Assembly (NCBI RefSeq): GCF_001939735.1
Contig: NZ_MJIL01000084.1
Span: 110,032-174,031, forward strand
Reading direction: 5' to 3'
Length of the DNA stretch: 64,000 nt
Source of the DNA: Photobacterium proteolyticum
GTDB taxonomy: Bacteria > Pseudomonadota > Gammaproteobacteria > Enterobacterales > Vibrionaceae
A model generated the notes under the pieces. It saw only the letters and a list, made by a program, of their open reading frames with translations. It made no database searches and had not been told where the DNA came from. Of the stretch, positions 27,065-36,948 are shown in pieces; the stretch's first letter is position 1; each line of letters starts with the position of its first letter. The translations under genes and the position numbers were made by a program.

Positions 27065-30000
27065 ATGCACAAGCCTATATTGATGAGTGTTTCACTCATT
27101 GCAATGTTGACTGGTTGTGGCGGTTCAGATTCAGACAATAAAACTGAACTTGAAAAAAAAGCACCACAAAATACGATTACATTTAGCGGTACGGTATATG
27201 ATGGCCCAATGGCCGATACCACGGTGTCTATTTATGCCGGCAACAGCCTGCTCGCCTCAGGAAAAACAAACACTCTTGGCCAATACTCTGTCAACGCCTC
27301 GATCCCTGTTGCTGAGTTCGACAAAATTAAAACACAACCAATCACTTACCATGCTCAACGTAATGATATTATCCTTTATCAGTTCGCGGGAAAAAGTTTA
27401 GCCGAAGCGTTTGAGAGCAAAAGAAATCAAAGCCTCATTACTAACTTTTCTACCGTTGAATATGTGCTTGCCGACGTGAACAAAAACAACTTTGTCACCG
27501 AGGCAGAATGGAATGCGCTGCAAAACATCGACCGTAATATCACGGAAAAAATGGTAGTTCGCTACGGCGTAGGCTTAAAGTCAATCATTGATTACTCGGC
27601 CACCCTGGCAGGCTTCGACAATAGTACAATTTGGTTGCGAGCCCTGCTAGACGATACCTCCTGGGAAGAATGGTACCGACTCAATATCGTGCCTTACGGC
27701 GAAGCATGGGCTGCATTATTTGCCGATACCTGGTTTTTAGATCAAGAAGCCGGCCGTTTCGTTGATCTCGCGGCCTGGGAATTGAAATACGACAACGTAG
27801 TCATCCCGGCCCCGACAGAACCCGTTGAGCCAGTCGTTAACTATCTCCTTATGGAAGGCTTACCGCTAAAGGTTAGTGTCGGTGATACGATCAACCCTTC
27901 TGTCAATGCATTATGGTCTAATGCCCACTCGACCAATGTGACTGCGCTTGCCAACTACGTCGTCACCCCTGAAGGCGCGTTGGTACAAAACGGCACTCAG
28001 TGGGAAGTGAAACAAGCTGGGACTATCACGCTCTCGGCTGAATACCAAGGCGCTTCCACAGAAACAACCATTGAGGCCGGCGAGCCGATAGCTGAAGTTG
28101 AGCACATCGTCATCAGTGGTGTTGACCAACAGGTCACCGTCGGTGATATTTTACGCCCGCAAGTGTCCGCAATATGGTCAGATGAGCACACAACAGAAGT
28201 AACAGGAAATACGGCCTGGGCAGTAAGCCCTGCTGATGCCGTTGTATTCACAAATGGTAACATGCAAGTCGTCAAGCCAGGAAATATTCTCCTGCAAGCA
28301 CAATATCAAGGTAAAACAGCCACAATCGGTGTTAATGCGGACAATGCTGTCTTGGTTTCATTACGCTTAGATGCCGAAAAACGCCAGCAGTACCTGGAAG
28401 ATGAGCGGCAAGTCTCCGCTCACGGTGTTCACCAGAATGGCTACATTGTGGATTTCAGCCAGGAAGCCGAATGGTTATCAAGCAATCCAGCGATATTGGA
28501 GTCATTGGGTAACGGTCGTTTCCTTGGCAAGGCGGTGGGCACCGCAACAGTAACTGCCAAATTTGGCGAGTACAGCGCCACACAGGAATTTGATGTGGAA
28601 GCGAAGATGGTTCGCGTAAGCCTGAACTTGCCCAACGGTACCATTTCACGCGCCGAGACCTTGCAATTATCGCTCAATGGCGAATTTAATGACGGTAGCG
28701 TCAGTGTAGTCACCGATGGTGTTGTGTGGAGCAGCAGCAACCCAGAGTTCCTGACTATCGATGAAAATGGTGTCGCCACCGGTATCGCAGAAGGCCAGTC
28801 AGTCGTTAGCGCAACCTATCAAGACTTTACCCTGGAAGAAACCGTCACCGTCATCCAGCCGAAGATCATTTCCTCTACCCCAGCGTTTGTTGATGGGGTG
28901 ATGACCTTACATGAAGGCGAAACTCTTGAGTACGGCTTTAAATTTGTCCGCTCAAATGGCGTTGAACATGTCTTTACCGCAACCGAGAACGGGCTGGATT
29001 TTGAATCCTACGGATTTACAGGACAAGTTGATACATCTGGAATCAAAGTGGGAGTCATCGATAAAGACGCTGATCGTATTCGTGCAATTCGTTCAGGCGA
29101 AGATAAATTACGAATTGAAAATGTCCCTGTGGAACTACAGCAAATTTTCGTAGAACTGGGCGCGACGACTTCAGCAAATGACTATCCAAGTAGAGTGACT
29201 TTAAACGCCAAGATACTGGATAACCAAGATGTGTACCAGTGGAACGCGCTAACAGGAAAAGCTCCCGTTGGTGAGACAGTAACCTTAGTGCAAGCAATAC
29301 AAAGTAACAATTCGTTATATCGTTTCTGGCAAGTACAAGGTGCTGAACAAGACGGCATTTATGCTACTCAACTAACATCCGAAGGCGAGTCTGAAGCCAT
29401 ATTGGTACTTGCTGATTCAGAACTTGTATCAAATCAGATCATCAGCGATAACTATGACTATGTATTGTTGGTAACCACTGACGCCACAGGAGCAGAAGTA
29501 AGCTACCGTTACCAGTTGAGCAGCGGGGCACTAACTCAAATTGTCATGGCTGATTTCCCAAATGGGAAGTTTAACTTCACTTATGACAGCTTCGCCTTTA
29601 CACCAAACGGAAACTTAGTAGTAACCCATAGCGATAGTGGTGTTACACCATATGTTTATCTTTTTGAAACAGCGGTATGGGAGCAAAAAGCACAAATTCC
29701 TGGCGTTCGTATTCAAACTCCGGCCAACACAAAACAGATAGCTGTCTTAGATACCGAACAAATGAACTACAGTCCATTTAGAGCGCCTGTGCTCAGTGTC
29801 TTAGATTTAGAAACGCTAGAGGTAACAAGCCAAGAAATTACTTACCCGGGTGATGCTGAGTACTTCTGCCGTAGCAACGAAACATTAAGCTTTGCTGTTT
29901 CGGCAACACTTAAGGACTCTGGAGCAGGTTGTCTCGTTTCTAAAACTGGAAGTTATGATGGCGTTGGCTACTGGCTATGGGACTCTATTGCAGAGCTACC

Positions 30001-30607
30001 TAAGTTACACCTCTTTGCCGATGGTAAAGTTACTGCAACGGTCGAAAGCTATGCAGTAGCCTCTCGCAAACTCGATGGCCACATCGTGTTTAATGCCGGC
30101 CGACTGAAAGATGCAGCCAGAAATGAACATGTTGAGGTCACTGAAATTGCTGATGTCGAGGTTGAAGGCGTCATTGAGCAGCACATACGTCATCAACGCC
30201 TTGGTAAATTTGGCGAAAAAATGAAAGGGCAATACAGCTCTAATGCTCGCTTACAGGATGGTATGCAATTTACTCTCGACAACGTTGATGTGCCCAACGA
30301 ACTAATTGCTGTATTTAACTATGGTACCGCTGTCCGGAATGAAAGCGGAAACTGGTCAAGCGATCCGTTGATGTATCAGCTACCGGTTGCTATAGACACT
30401 CATTGGAAACTATACAACCTCGGTAACACATTAATTCTTAGCAACGAAGAAAGTACGGATCCGAAATACTGGCAGCTTCAGATGCGTAAGCCGACAGTTG
30501 CTGAACAACCAGAAGAACCTGTCACACCTGAAGAACCGGTTGCTCCAGAGGAACCTGTACCACCAGTAGAACCTGAGCAGCCTGTAGATCCTGCACCTGC
30601 ACAGTAA
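27065..30607 (+). CDS. Large Ig-repeat lipoprotein (1180 aa)
   Basis: The N-terminus MHKPILMSVSLIAMLTGCGG is a lipoprotein signal. After it comes a small beta domain, then an EF-hand-like loop (DVNKNNFVTEAEW, near residue 136). At about residues 265-610 lie several bacterial Ig-like (Big2-type) repeats with the usual VxVGDxxxPxxxAxW and VWSSSNPEF patterns. A long unrecognised domain with a few cysteines follows, and the C-terminus is a Pro/Glu-rich tail of repeated PEEPV-type units. It should be surface-exposed, anchored by the lipid. No catalytic motif is seen. A strong terminator follows. Confidence 0.8.
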   Translation: MHKPILMSVSLIAMLTGCGGSDSDNKTELEKKAPQNTITFSGTVYDGPMADTTVSIYAGNSLLASGKTNTLGQYSVNASIPVAEFDKIKTQPITYHAQRNDIILYQFAGKSLAEAFESKRNQSLITNFSTVEYVLADVNKNNFVTEAEWNALQNIDRNITEKMVVRYGVGLKSIIDYSATLAGFDNSTIWLRALLDDTSWEEWYRLNIVPYGEAWAALFADTWFLDQEAGRFVDLAAWELKYDNVVIPAPTEPVEPVVNYLLMEGLPLKVSVGDTINPSVNALWSNAHSTNVTALANYVVTPEGALVQNGTQWEVKQAGTITLSAEYQGASTETTIEAGEPIAEVEHIVISGVDQQVTVGDILRPQVSAIWSDEHTTEVTGNTAWAVSPADAVVFTNGNMQVVKPGNILLQAQYQGKTATIGVNADNAVLVSLRLDAEKRQQYLEDERQVSAHGVHQNGYIVDFSQEAEWLSSNPAILESLGNGRFLGKAVGTATVTAKFGEYSATQEFDVEAKMVRVSLNLPNGTISRAETLQLSLNGEFNDGSVSVVTDGVVWSSSNPEFLTIDENGVATGIAEGQSVVSATYQDFTLEETVTVIQPKIISSTPAFVDGVMTLHEGETLEYGFKFVRSNGVEHVFTATENGLDFESYGFTGQVDTSGIKVGVIDKDADRIRAIRSGEDKLRIENVPVELQQIFVELGATTSANDYPSRVTLNAKILDNQDVYQWNALTGKAPVGETVTLVQAIQSNNSLYRFWQVQGAEQDGIYATQLTSEGESEAILVLADSELVSNQIISDNYDYVLLVTTDATGAEVSYRYQLSSGALTQIVMADFPNGKFNFTYDSFAFTPNGNLVVTHSDSGVTPYVYLFETAVWEQKAQIPGVRIQTPANTKQIAVLDTEQMNYSPFRAPVLSVLDLETLEVTSQEITYPGDAEYFCRSNETLSFAVSATLKDSGAGCLVSKTGSYDGVGYWLWDSIAELPKLHLFADGKVTATVESYAVASRKLDGHIVFNAGRLKDAARNEHVEVTEIADVEVEGVIEQHIRHQRLGKFGEKMKGQYSSNARLQDGMQFTLDNVDVPNELIAVFNYGTAVRNESGNWSSDPLMYQLPVAIDTHWKLYNLGNTLILSNEESTDPKYWQLQMRKPTVAEQPEEPVTPEEPVAPEEPVPPVEPEQPVDPAPAQ

Positions 30608-30637
30608 ATACTGTTGATACTCACCAATCATACCGAT

Positions 30638-30668
30638 TAGGGCTACGCATGTAGCCCTTTTTTATTTG
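30638..30668 (+). terminator. Intrinsic terminator of the large lipoprotein gene
   Basis: AGGGCTAC and GTAGCCCT pair around GCAT and are followed by a long T-run. It overlaps the last codons of the convergent oxidoreductase gene. Confidence 0.9.
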
Positions 30669-31498
30669 CTCGGCAATTGATCCCAGCGAAACGTCGGCCC
30701 ATCGGTACAGGCATATTGGCTATCCATATAGCAATGACCGCAGGTTCCTACTGCACAGTGCATTCGCCGCTCTATCGACAAGTAGATAGCCTGAGCCGAA
30801 ACACCATAGGCAACCAGATACTCCGCTATCGAATACATCATCGCCTCTGGCCCAGCCAGCAATACCACTTCGGGTAATTCGCCAAACGTATCCAGTACCG
30901 AAGGCAGAATATCACTCGGCGTACCAGGATATTCATTATCTCTGCCGTTTGTCAGTCCATCTTCTATGGTGTTGTACACCGGTATGATATGTTGCCAACG
31001 TTCCCGTTCCGGGTTCAGCATCTGTGCCTGCCGGGTACGGGCACCATAAACCAGTGTCAATTGGGTGTAGTTCTGCCGCTCAATAAGCTGATCGACAGCA
31101 CTGACCAAAGGCGCCAGGCCACAGCCACCTCCGATGGCCAGTACCCGTTTATTGGAAATCTCATCCATGGGCCAGCCGATACCAAACGGGCCCCGAACGC
31201 CCAATACTTGACCGGCTTCGAGCTCAAACAGTGCTGATGTCACCGCCCCCATACGGCGGATCAAAGCACGAAAGTGACCATTCTCGTCGGGTACCTCTGT
31301 AAAGCTAAACGGTGCTTCTCCCAAGGACGGTACGGTGAGCATAAAAAACTGTCCGGTCTGAGTTTGCTGCCAGTGAGACAGGTGTTCACGGCTCGTTCCC
31401 AAGGGCTCTTCCAACAAGCGAAAATGAAAATGGCGCGTGTGCTCGCCGTCATCATAGAAATCAACTAATTCAGCAGGCAAAGGCGTTAAGCTATGCAT
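30662..31498 (-). CDS. FAD/NAD(P)-binding oxidoreductase, AsrB/HydG-like subunit
   Basis: The 278-residue protein has a ferredoxin-reductase FAD domain (residues 1-100; APFSFTEVP), an NAD(P) domain with AIGGGCGLAPLV near 128, and a C-terminal cysteine cluster (MHCAVGTCGHCYM and a distal YAC) that binds a 2Fe-2S centre, as in PyrK, AsrB and sulfhydrogenase gamma subunits. It should pass electrons between an iron-sulfur partner and NAD(P). Its first codons overlap the end of the AsrA/HydB-like gene by 8 bases. It is the last gene of the formate operon. Confidence 0.88.
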   Translation of the reverse strand: MHSLTPLPAELVDFYDDGEHTRHFHFRLLEEPLGTSREHLSHWQQTQTGQFFMLTVPSLGEAPFSFTEVPDENGHFRALIRRMGAVTSALFELEAGQVLGVRGPFGIGWPMDEISNKRVLAIGGGCGLAPLVSAVDQLIERQNYTQLTLVYGARTRQAQMLNPERERWQHIIPVYNTIEDGLTNGRDNEYPGTPSDILPSVLDTFGELPEVVLLAGPEAMMYSIAEYLVAYGVSAQAIYLSIERRMHCAVGTCGHCYMDSQYACTDGPTFRWDQLPSK

Positions 31499-32579
31499 CG
31501 TTGACTATCCTCTTCATGATCGAGTGAACACCGATAACACCCGGACATGTTCGCTCGCATCGACCACAACCAACGCAACCATAACGGCCAAACTCGGGAA
31601 GAAAATCATCACTGAATTTGTGATACCAAAAACGCTTTACCCGCTCGCCAGCCTGTTCAGCCGGGTTATGAAAACTGGCTTCACGCTGGAAACCTTCGTA
31701 TAGGCAAGAATCCCAAAACCTTACCTGCTGGCTCACAGGCTGATCTTGCCCAAGTTGGCAGTCTTGCCCTGCCAAACTGCCTTGAATTGCCGAGCTCTCT
31801 TGAGTGGAGTTATTAGGAACCTGATCGATTTGCAGACTCTGCGTTCCATAGCAAGAGCAGGTCGGGCACAAGGTCGTGCAGCCAGAACACCCAAGACACT
31901 GCACACCAACGTCCTGCCAGAATGAAGCCGACATATCATCGGCATTAAGCTTGTTGATCCCAGTGCTGATATATGAATGATCTTCAAACTGCTGCTCGCA
32001 ATGGCTCAAATCATCCCAGCGGAGACTTATATCATGAGGGGTGGCCTGAACAAGCGGTAAACCTTTAAGCGATTCTTTGCCCATTGCAGTAACAGCCACC
32101 AGCAGCCAGTTGCCATCTGACAGCGGGTGCAAAATCAAATCTGCCGTCTCATCCCGGACACCTGGCCCGGCATTGACCAAGTAGCAAAACCCTTCCTGAC
32201 AAGGGTGAACACAGTCTATTCCCACCAACAGTGCTCGCTGTCTACGGGCCTGATAATAGGGATCCTGCTCAAAGAAAATATCCTGATAGTGAATCGCCAT
32301 CAAATCACAGCTCAATACCCCAAAAAGAACAAAAGGCTCTGGCTCAGGTAATGTTTCGCGAAAAAACTGACCATCGAAAACATACAGCGGCTCTTGCTCG
32401 GCAAAGAAGAAGCTCTTGGCCGAACTCAATGGCATGTTATGAGTCATTGGATGAAACTCACCCGGCTCAACATACTGCCAATGAGGATCCCCGTCATCGT
32501 CGACGACCTGAAAAAACTGACGGGAGCGGGATAAATGAAGTTGCAGTTCATGAAGCGACTCTAGTAAGTACTGCTGCAT
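31491..32579 (-). CDS. 4Fe-4S dicluster protein, AsrA/HydB-like subunit
   Basis: The start at 32579 (MQQYLLESL) is one base after the formate dehydrogenase stop and has a GGAGG in the end of that gene. The 362-residue protein has two C-terminal cysteine clusters, CLGCSGCTTLCPTC (about 240) and CVGCGRCERTCPG (about 340), of the sulfite-reductase A / sulfhydrogenase beta type. It should bridge electrons between the dehydrogenase and the flavin subunit next to it. Its soluble nature suggests a cytoplasmic complex. Confidence 0.88.
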   Translation of the reverse strand: MQQYLLESLHELQLHLSRSRQFFQVVDDDGDPHWQYVEPGEFHPMTHNMPLSSAKSFFFAEQEPLYVFDGQFFRETLPEPEPFVLFGVLSCDLMAIHYQDIFFEQDPYYQARRQRALLVGIDCVHPCQEGFCYLVNAGPGVRDETADLILHPLSDGNWLLVAVTAMGKESLKGLPLVQATPHDISLRWDDLSHCEQQFEDHSYISTGINKLNADDMSASFWQDVGVQCLGCSGCTTLCPTCSCYGTQSLQIDQVPNNSTQESSAIQGSLAGQDCQLGQDQPVSQQVRFWDSCLYEGFQREASFHNPAEQAGERVKRFWYHKFSDDFLPEFGRYGCVGCGRCERTCPGVIGVHSIMKRIVNDA

Positions 32580-32580
32580 C

Positions 32581-34677
32581 CTACTTTTCCTCCCATAATT
32601 GCTGAACAGTTTTGGGGGCTTGGTTAGGTGGAAGCGGAAAGACCGACACGGCACAGGCTTTCAGCTCGGGCATTTTGGTAATAGGATCCTGAGCCGTATT
32701 TGTTAACTGATTCGAAGGGGCTTCCTTAAAGTGGTAAGGCATGCTGACTAAGCCCGGCGGCACATCATCCGTTATCATGGCACGCGTCTCCAGATACCCG
32801 CGACGGGAGCGAACCCCTATTGGCGAATAGCGCTGGAGTTGAAGCGCTTTCGCATCATGCGGATTAATAAACAACACGCCCGCAGGCGTTTCTCTCTCCA
32901 GCAATGGCGACTTACGTGTCATCGATCCGCAGCCATAATGAAAATGCAGACGGTTGGTGGTCAGCACAAGTGGAAACTGCTCATCGGCAGGCTCGTCAAT
33001 GTCAATATAGCGAACGGGCAATAACTTGGCCTTTCCAATGGGAAAGCTGTCGCGATGCAGTATTTCCGTCCCCATCGGCGCGTCCTGATTACAAGGCCAC
33101 TGTAATCCCTGATGCCGATCCAGCCCTGCGTAAGTCATCCCCTGATAGGCTGGCGTCAACGTTGCCATCTCGTCAAATACCTGCTCGCTTGTCTCCCAGC
33201 TCAATTGCTGACTACCCAGTTGTTCAGCCAGGGCTTTTAACCACTGCCAGTCGCTCTTCGCAGCACCGGGAGGAGCCAGTACTTGCGATATTCGCTGTAC
33301 ACGTCGCTCGCAGTTGGTGAAAGTACCCGCTTTCTCGGCAAACGAGGCCGCAGGCAAAACAAAATCAGCCAGCTTGGCGGTTTCGGTCATGGTCAGCTCG
33401 GCAACAACCAGCAGGTCCAGTGCCTTTAGCGACGCCTTAACATGGTTCTGATCCGGATCGGTCACAACGGGATCTTCTCCAAACAGAATCAATCCACGAA
33501 AATCACCAGACAGTGTCGCCTTCGTCATACCGAGCGAGGTTAAACCCGGCTTGCTTGCAACCTCTTCTCCCCAGCTCTTGGCAAATTTACTCTGAACTTC
33601 AGGAGCGGTGGCATCCTGATAACCGGGATACACATTAGGCAAGCAACCCATATCGCAGGCACCCTGCACATTATTCTGACCTCGCAATGGATTAATGCCC
33701 GTTCCGGGGCGGCCCATCTGTCCACACACCAGGGCCAAATTAGCAAGAGCAATCACGTTCTGGGTTCCACTGACAAACTGGGTAATACCCATCCCGTACA
33801 TGATCATCGCACTGTTGGCCTGACTATATGCTTTGGCAACCTGACGGACTAGCTCGGCACTAACGCCAGTAATCGACTCGACAGATTCCGGCGTCACTTG
33901 CTCGACATTACTTGTCAACGCCTCAAAACCTTCACAGCGTGCATCAATAAAAGACTGGTTGTGCCATTGCTGAGCAATGATGGTGTGCAGCATGGCATTG
34001 ATAAGAGCGATATTACTACCGGGTTTGAGCTGCACATGGATATCCGCGACTTTTGCCAACCGCGTAACCCTGGGATCAATAACAATTAGCTGCGCGCCTT
34101 TCCGCTGGGCATCGACAATGTGGCCGCCAAGAATGCTATGGTTTTCCGTCGGATCGGCACCGATCACCACGATCAAATCCGTTTTATAAATATCACTCGC
34201 ACTATTGGTCATCGCCCCAGAGCCCAGTGTCTGTTTCAAGCCAGCAACCGTCGGGCTATGGCAGATCCGCGCGCAGTGATCAATATTGTTGGTTTTCAAT
34301 ACTGCACGGGCAAACTTCTGCGCCGCATAGTTATCTTCATTGGTTGCACGGGCACTGGAAATTACCCCGACCACTTCGGGCCCGGCTTCATCTAAAATGG
34401 CTTTAAGGGAATCACCTATCGACAACAAAGCCTCATCCCAGCTAATTGGCCGGAATTTATCTTTGATGCGCTTCAGAGGCTGAGTAATTCGATTCTCGGG
34501 ATCAATAGCGTAAGCGGTACTCCAGCCTTTATCACAAAGTTTACCGCGGCTTATGGGATGGCTGAGCTGCGGTTCAACACCAACTAATTTCTGTCGTTCA
34601 TCGAGCTTAAGGCAGATACCACAGCCCACTCCGCAGAACGGACAGATGGTTTTTACAATCGAGGCAGTCATAGTCAT
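32581..34677 (-). CDS. Formate dehydrogenase-type molybdopterin oxidoreductase (cysteine form)
   Basis: The 698-residue protein carries an N-terminal 4Fe-4S site (C12, C15, C19 and C48 in CPFCGVGC...KLCDKGW) and the molybdenum ligand region DHCARICHSPTV, where C139 takes the place of selenocysteine in E. coli FdhF and is followed by the catalytic H140. The remaining length fits FdhF-type enzymes (about 700 aa). The reaction is formate to CO2 with electrons leaving through the two downstream subunits. Neighbouring FNT channel and Fe-S/flavin genes support a soluble formate-NAD(P) complex. Confidence 0.9.
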   Translation of the reverse strand: MTMTASIVKTICPFCGVGCGICLKLDERQKLVGVEPQLSHPISRGKLCDKGWSTAYAIDPENRITQPLKRIKDKFRPISWDEALLSIGDSLKAILDEAGPEVVGVISSARATNEDNYAAQKFARAVLKTNNIDHCARICHSPTVAGLKQTLGSGAMTNSASDIYKTDLIVVIGADPTENHSILGGHIVDAQRKGAQLIVIDPRVTRLAKVADIHVQLKPGSNIALINAMLHTIIAQQWHNQSFIDARCEGFEALTSNVEQVTPESVESITGVSAELVRQVAKAYSQANSAMIMYGMGITQFVSGTQNVIALANLALVCGQMGRPGTGINPLRGQNNVQGACDMGCLPNVYPGYQDATAPEVQSKFAKSWGEEVASKPGLTSLGMTKATLSGDFRGLILFGEDPVVTDPDQNHVKASLKALDLLVVAELTMTETAKLADFVLPAASFAEKAGTFTNCERRVQRISQVLAPPGAAKSDWQWLKALAEQLGSQQLSWETSEQVFDEMATLTPAYQGMTYAGLDRHQGLQWPCNQDAPMGTEILHRDSFPIGKAKLLPVRYIDIDEPADEQFPLVLTTNRLHFHYGCGSMTRKSPLLERETPAGVLFINPHDAKALQLQRYSPIGVRSRRGYLETRAMITDDVPPGLVSMPYHFKEAPSNQLTNTAQDPITKMPELKACAVSVFPLPPNQAPKTVQQLWEEK

Positions 34678-34735
34678 TACACAGTGCGTGTCCGGTATTG
34701 GTCTGAGTATAGCAACCGCTTACCAACATGATGCT

Positions 34736-35584
34736 TTATTGCTTATCTTCCGGTCTGGACGCTGGCTGCTCCCGCAAGTAGATAATATGATAGACAAAAC
34801 CAACCAACACGCTGCCACCGACCAGGTTACCGAGGATCACTGGGATCAGGTTGCCGATAAAGCCCAGCCAGGTCACCGACTCGGCCACAGTGGCGGCCCC
34901 GGTATCACCCAATGCCTTGATTAACATCGCCAAAGGGATGAAATACATGTTGGCAATGCTGTGTTCAAACCCGGCAGCAACAAAAGCCGATATAGGAAAA
35001 ACAATAGCCACCGCCTTGTCGATCACGCTACGTCCGGCAAGTGCCATCCAGACTGCCATGCAAACCAGTACATTACACAATACGCCACGGAAGAAAGCCG
35101 TCCAAAACGGTAAATTGCACTTTGCTTCAGCTATTTTTAGATACTGATCGGCTATCGCTCCCTGATTCAACTCGGTATGGCCCGACAGGAAAACCAACAC
35201 AGCTAGGCCAAAGGCACCAATAAAGTTTGCCGCACAGACAACCAGCCAGTTATGAAGCAGCTCTGCTGTGGTTATTTTTTTATCCGCCCAGGCCATCGCC
35301 AGTAGGTTGTTCCCGGTAAACAGTTCGGCACCAGCCACAACAACCAGCAACAGGCCAAGCGAAAATGACACCCCGCCCAGCACTTGCCCGGTGGCAAAGC
35401 CAAAACCGGGCTCAGATTTAACCAGAGTAAAATACAGTGCGCCCAGACCAATATAGGCACCGGCGAGGATCCCGAGCATTACCATCGACAGAAGTGGCAA
35501 CCGTGCTTTAGCCACCCCAATATTATCGACTTTCTCAGCAATCTGCTTCGGGGAAAAAGCATCAAAACCGTATATATCTGCCAT
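34736..35584 (-). CDS. Formate/nitrite transporter (FNT) channel
   Basis: The 282-residue protein has six to seven membrane segments with FNT signatures: GILAGAYIGLGAL near residue 38, ELFTGNNLLAMAW near 87, GVLCNVLVCMAVWMAL and GFEHSIANMYFIPLA near 205 and GNLVGGSVLVG near 255. Given the formate dehydrogenase genes downstream, the substrate is very likely formate (FocA role). It is the first gene of a four-gene operon, 58 bp before the dehydrogenase. Confidence 0.92.
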   Translation of the reverse strand: MADIYGFDAFSPKQIAEKVDNIGVAKARLPLLSMVMLGILAGAYIGLGALYFTLVKSEPGFGFATGQVLGGVSFSLGLLLVVVAGAELFTGNNLLAMAWADKKITTAELLHNWLVVCAANFIGAFGLAVLVFLSGHTELNQGAIADQYLKIAEAKCNLPFWTAFFRGVLCNVLVCMAVWMALAGRSVIDKAVAIVFPISAFVAAGFEHSIANMYFIPLAMLIKALGDTGAATVAESVTWLGFIGNLIPVILGNLVGGSVLVGFVYHIIYLREQPASRPEDKQ

Positions 35585-35628
35585 GCTGGCTCCTAAGCAT
35601 CAAAAATGCGTCCACGCAGAAATAGCCC

Positions 35629-35647
35629 TGCCACCTGTAAGGTGGCT
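35629..35647. promoter_or_regulatory. Palindrome upstream of the FNT gene
   Basis: GCCACC and GGTGGC pair around five bases in the leader of the operon. It could be a 5' stem-loop or an operator. No protein is identified as its binder. Confidence 0.35.
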
Positions 35648-35784
35648 TTATCCAGTTTAGCTACTATCTGCCTTCACTCATTGCTTAATATTGAGAGACA
35701 TCCATCGCGGTTTTTTGCTTGCAACTTTGGTTCGCACTATATACTTAACTTTATTCGGCATAGTGGTTACAGGTATCGTTGTAT

Positions 35785-36636
35785 ATGCATGTCCGCCAAT
35801 TTCAGTCCAGCATCCTCGGTCTTATAACAGCTTTTTTCGTTATTGGCTGTAGCTCAACATCAGAGTCATTTTTCAGCTCCAGTGAATATCGATTTCATGA
35901 CTCAACCCAGAGCTTCATCGCGCTTAACGATACACGTAGAAATGGTGCGGTTGTGGATAAGGGACTGTTCTACCCCAAGAGTGCGTTCTCATTTACTTAT
36001 AGGTATTGCGCCAACAGCCAGCAGGAAGCTAACAACGATATCCAGGAATTCCACCAACTGACAAAACGGGTTTGTGACGCCAACGTCGGCGATCTTATTC
36101 ATCAGGATACAGGTACATGGTGTGTCTATAATCCCAATTCTGTCGATGAGCGACCGATCTTCTATTCAAGAATATCCAGCACCGCACTGTGGGCAGATCT
36201 ATGCCTCGACGGGCCATTTGTTACCTTGAAGGTCATTGAAAATACTGAGGCAAGCCCGGATGAGTGGTATGACGCCGCCAAGATCCTAGGCTACCAACCC
36301 TACTCCCCGTACCGAAAACTGCTCACCCCACCTGAAGTCGGGCAAATCCCTCAGCCAATAAAAGAGCCCGTTGCAACAGATCTTTGGAATGAAGAGAGCG
36401 AGTATATCTATACCAACATAGGTTCGGTCGTCTGCCTCTATAACCGGCCTAAAGATTCCGCCATCGGCTACACCTACCTGGGTACGGTTCATAGCGTCGG
36501 CAATGGCTTGGTTAAGGTTGCCGCAACGGCGAAGCTGAAAGGTGACATAAGAACGGCACCGACGTTGGAGCAATTGGAGTGGCACCGGATGGCTTATATA
36601 ACAGCCGCCGTGAACTCGTGGTTTGTGTGTGGTTAA
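35785..36636 (+). CDS. Hypothetical lipoprotein
   Basis: The start at the ATG 35785 (a TTG two codons earlier at 35779 is possible) gives a lipobox FFVIGC about 22 residues in. The mature protein of about 260 residues has several cysteines (YRYCANS, RVCDANV, TWCVYN, LCLDGPF, VCLYN, WFVCG), which may form disulfides in the periplasm. No family is recognised. It stands alone between the formate operon and the carbamate kinase gene. Confidence 0.65.
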   Translation: MHVRQFQSSILGLITAFFVIGCSSTSESFFSSSEYRFHDSTQSFIALNDTRRNGAVVDKGLFYPKSAFSFTYRYCANSQQEANNDIQEFHQLTKRVCDANVGDLIHQDTGTWCVYNPNSVDERPIFYSRISSTALWADLCLDGPFVTLKVIENTEASPDEWYDAAKILGYQPYSPYRKLLTPPEVGQIPQPIKEPVATDLWNEESEYIYTNIGSVVCLYNRPKDSAIGYTYLGTVHSVGNGLVKVAATAKLKGDIRTAPTLEQLEWHRMAYITAAVNSWFVCG

Positions 36637-36948
36637 GTTAATCGATTCATTAAGCAAGGTTAAAAAAGAATAAATAAGCACTTAATATAAATAACATTAT
36701 CAACCTTCACCTTCAATAAGCGTAATTAAATCTATCATATTAATCTCCTATCTGGAAGAAATGCTGAGAGATTGATATTTCATACTAGTATCAGAAGTTT
36801 TACTCTGGGATTATATCGAAAATTTTTTAGTCTTTCCTCGTGCACAAAAAACACATAATAATTGAACAACAAATAGCAATAACCTTCAGATTAAAAACCT
36901 GAAGGTTATTGTGAAAGACAACGTTTTAATGGGAAATAACGCTCAGAA
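36637..36948. other. AT-rich intergenic region with arcC terminator
   Basis: It holds the terminator at 36877-36911. Nothing else is recognisable. Confidence 0.4.
36877..36911 (-). terminator. Terminator of arcC
   Basis: AATAACCTTCAG and CTGAAGGTTATT form a perfect stem 38 bp downstream of the arcC stop on the minus strand. It lacks a long T-run, so strength is moderate. Confidence 0.7.
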
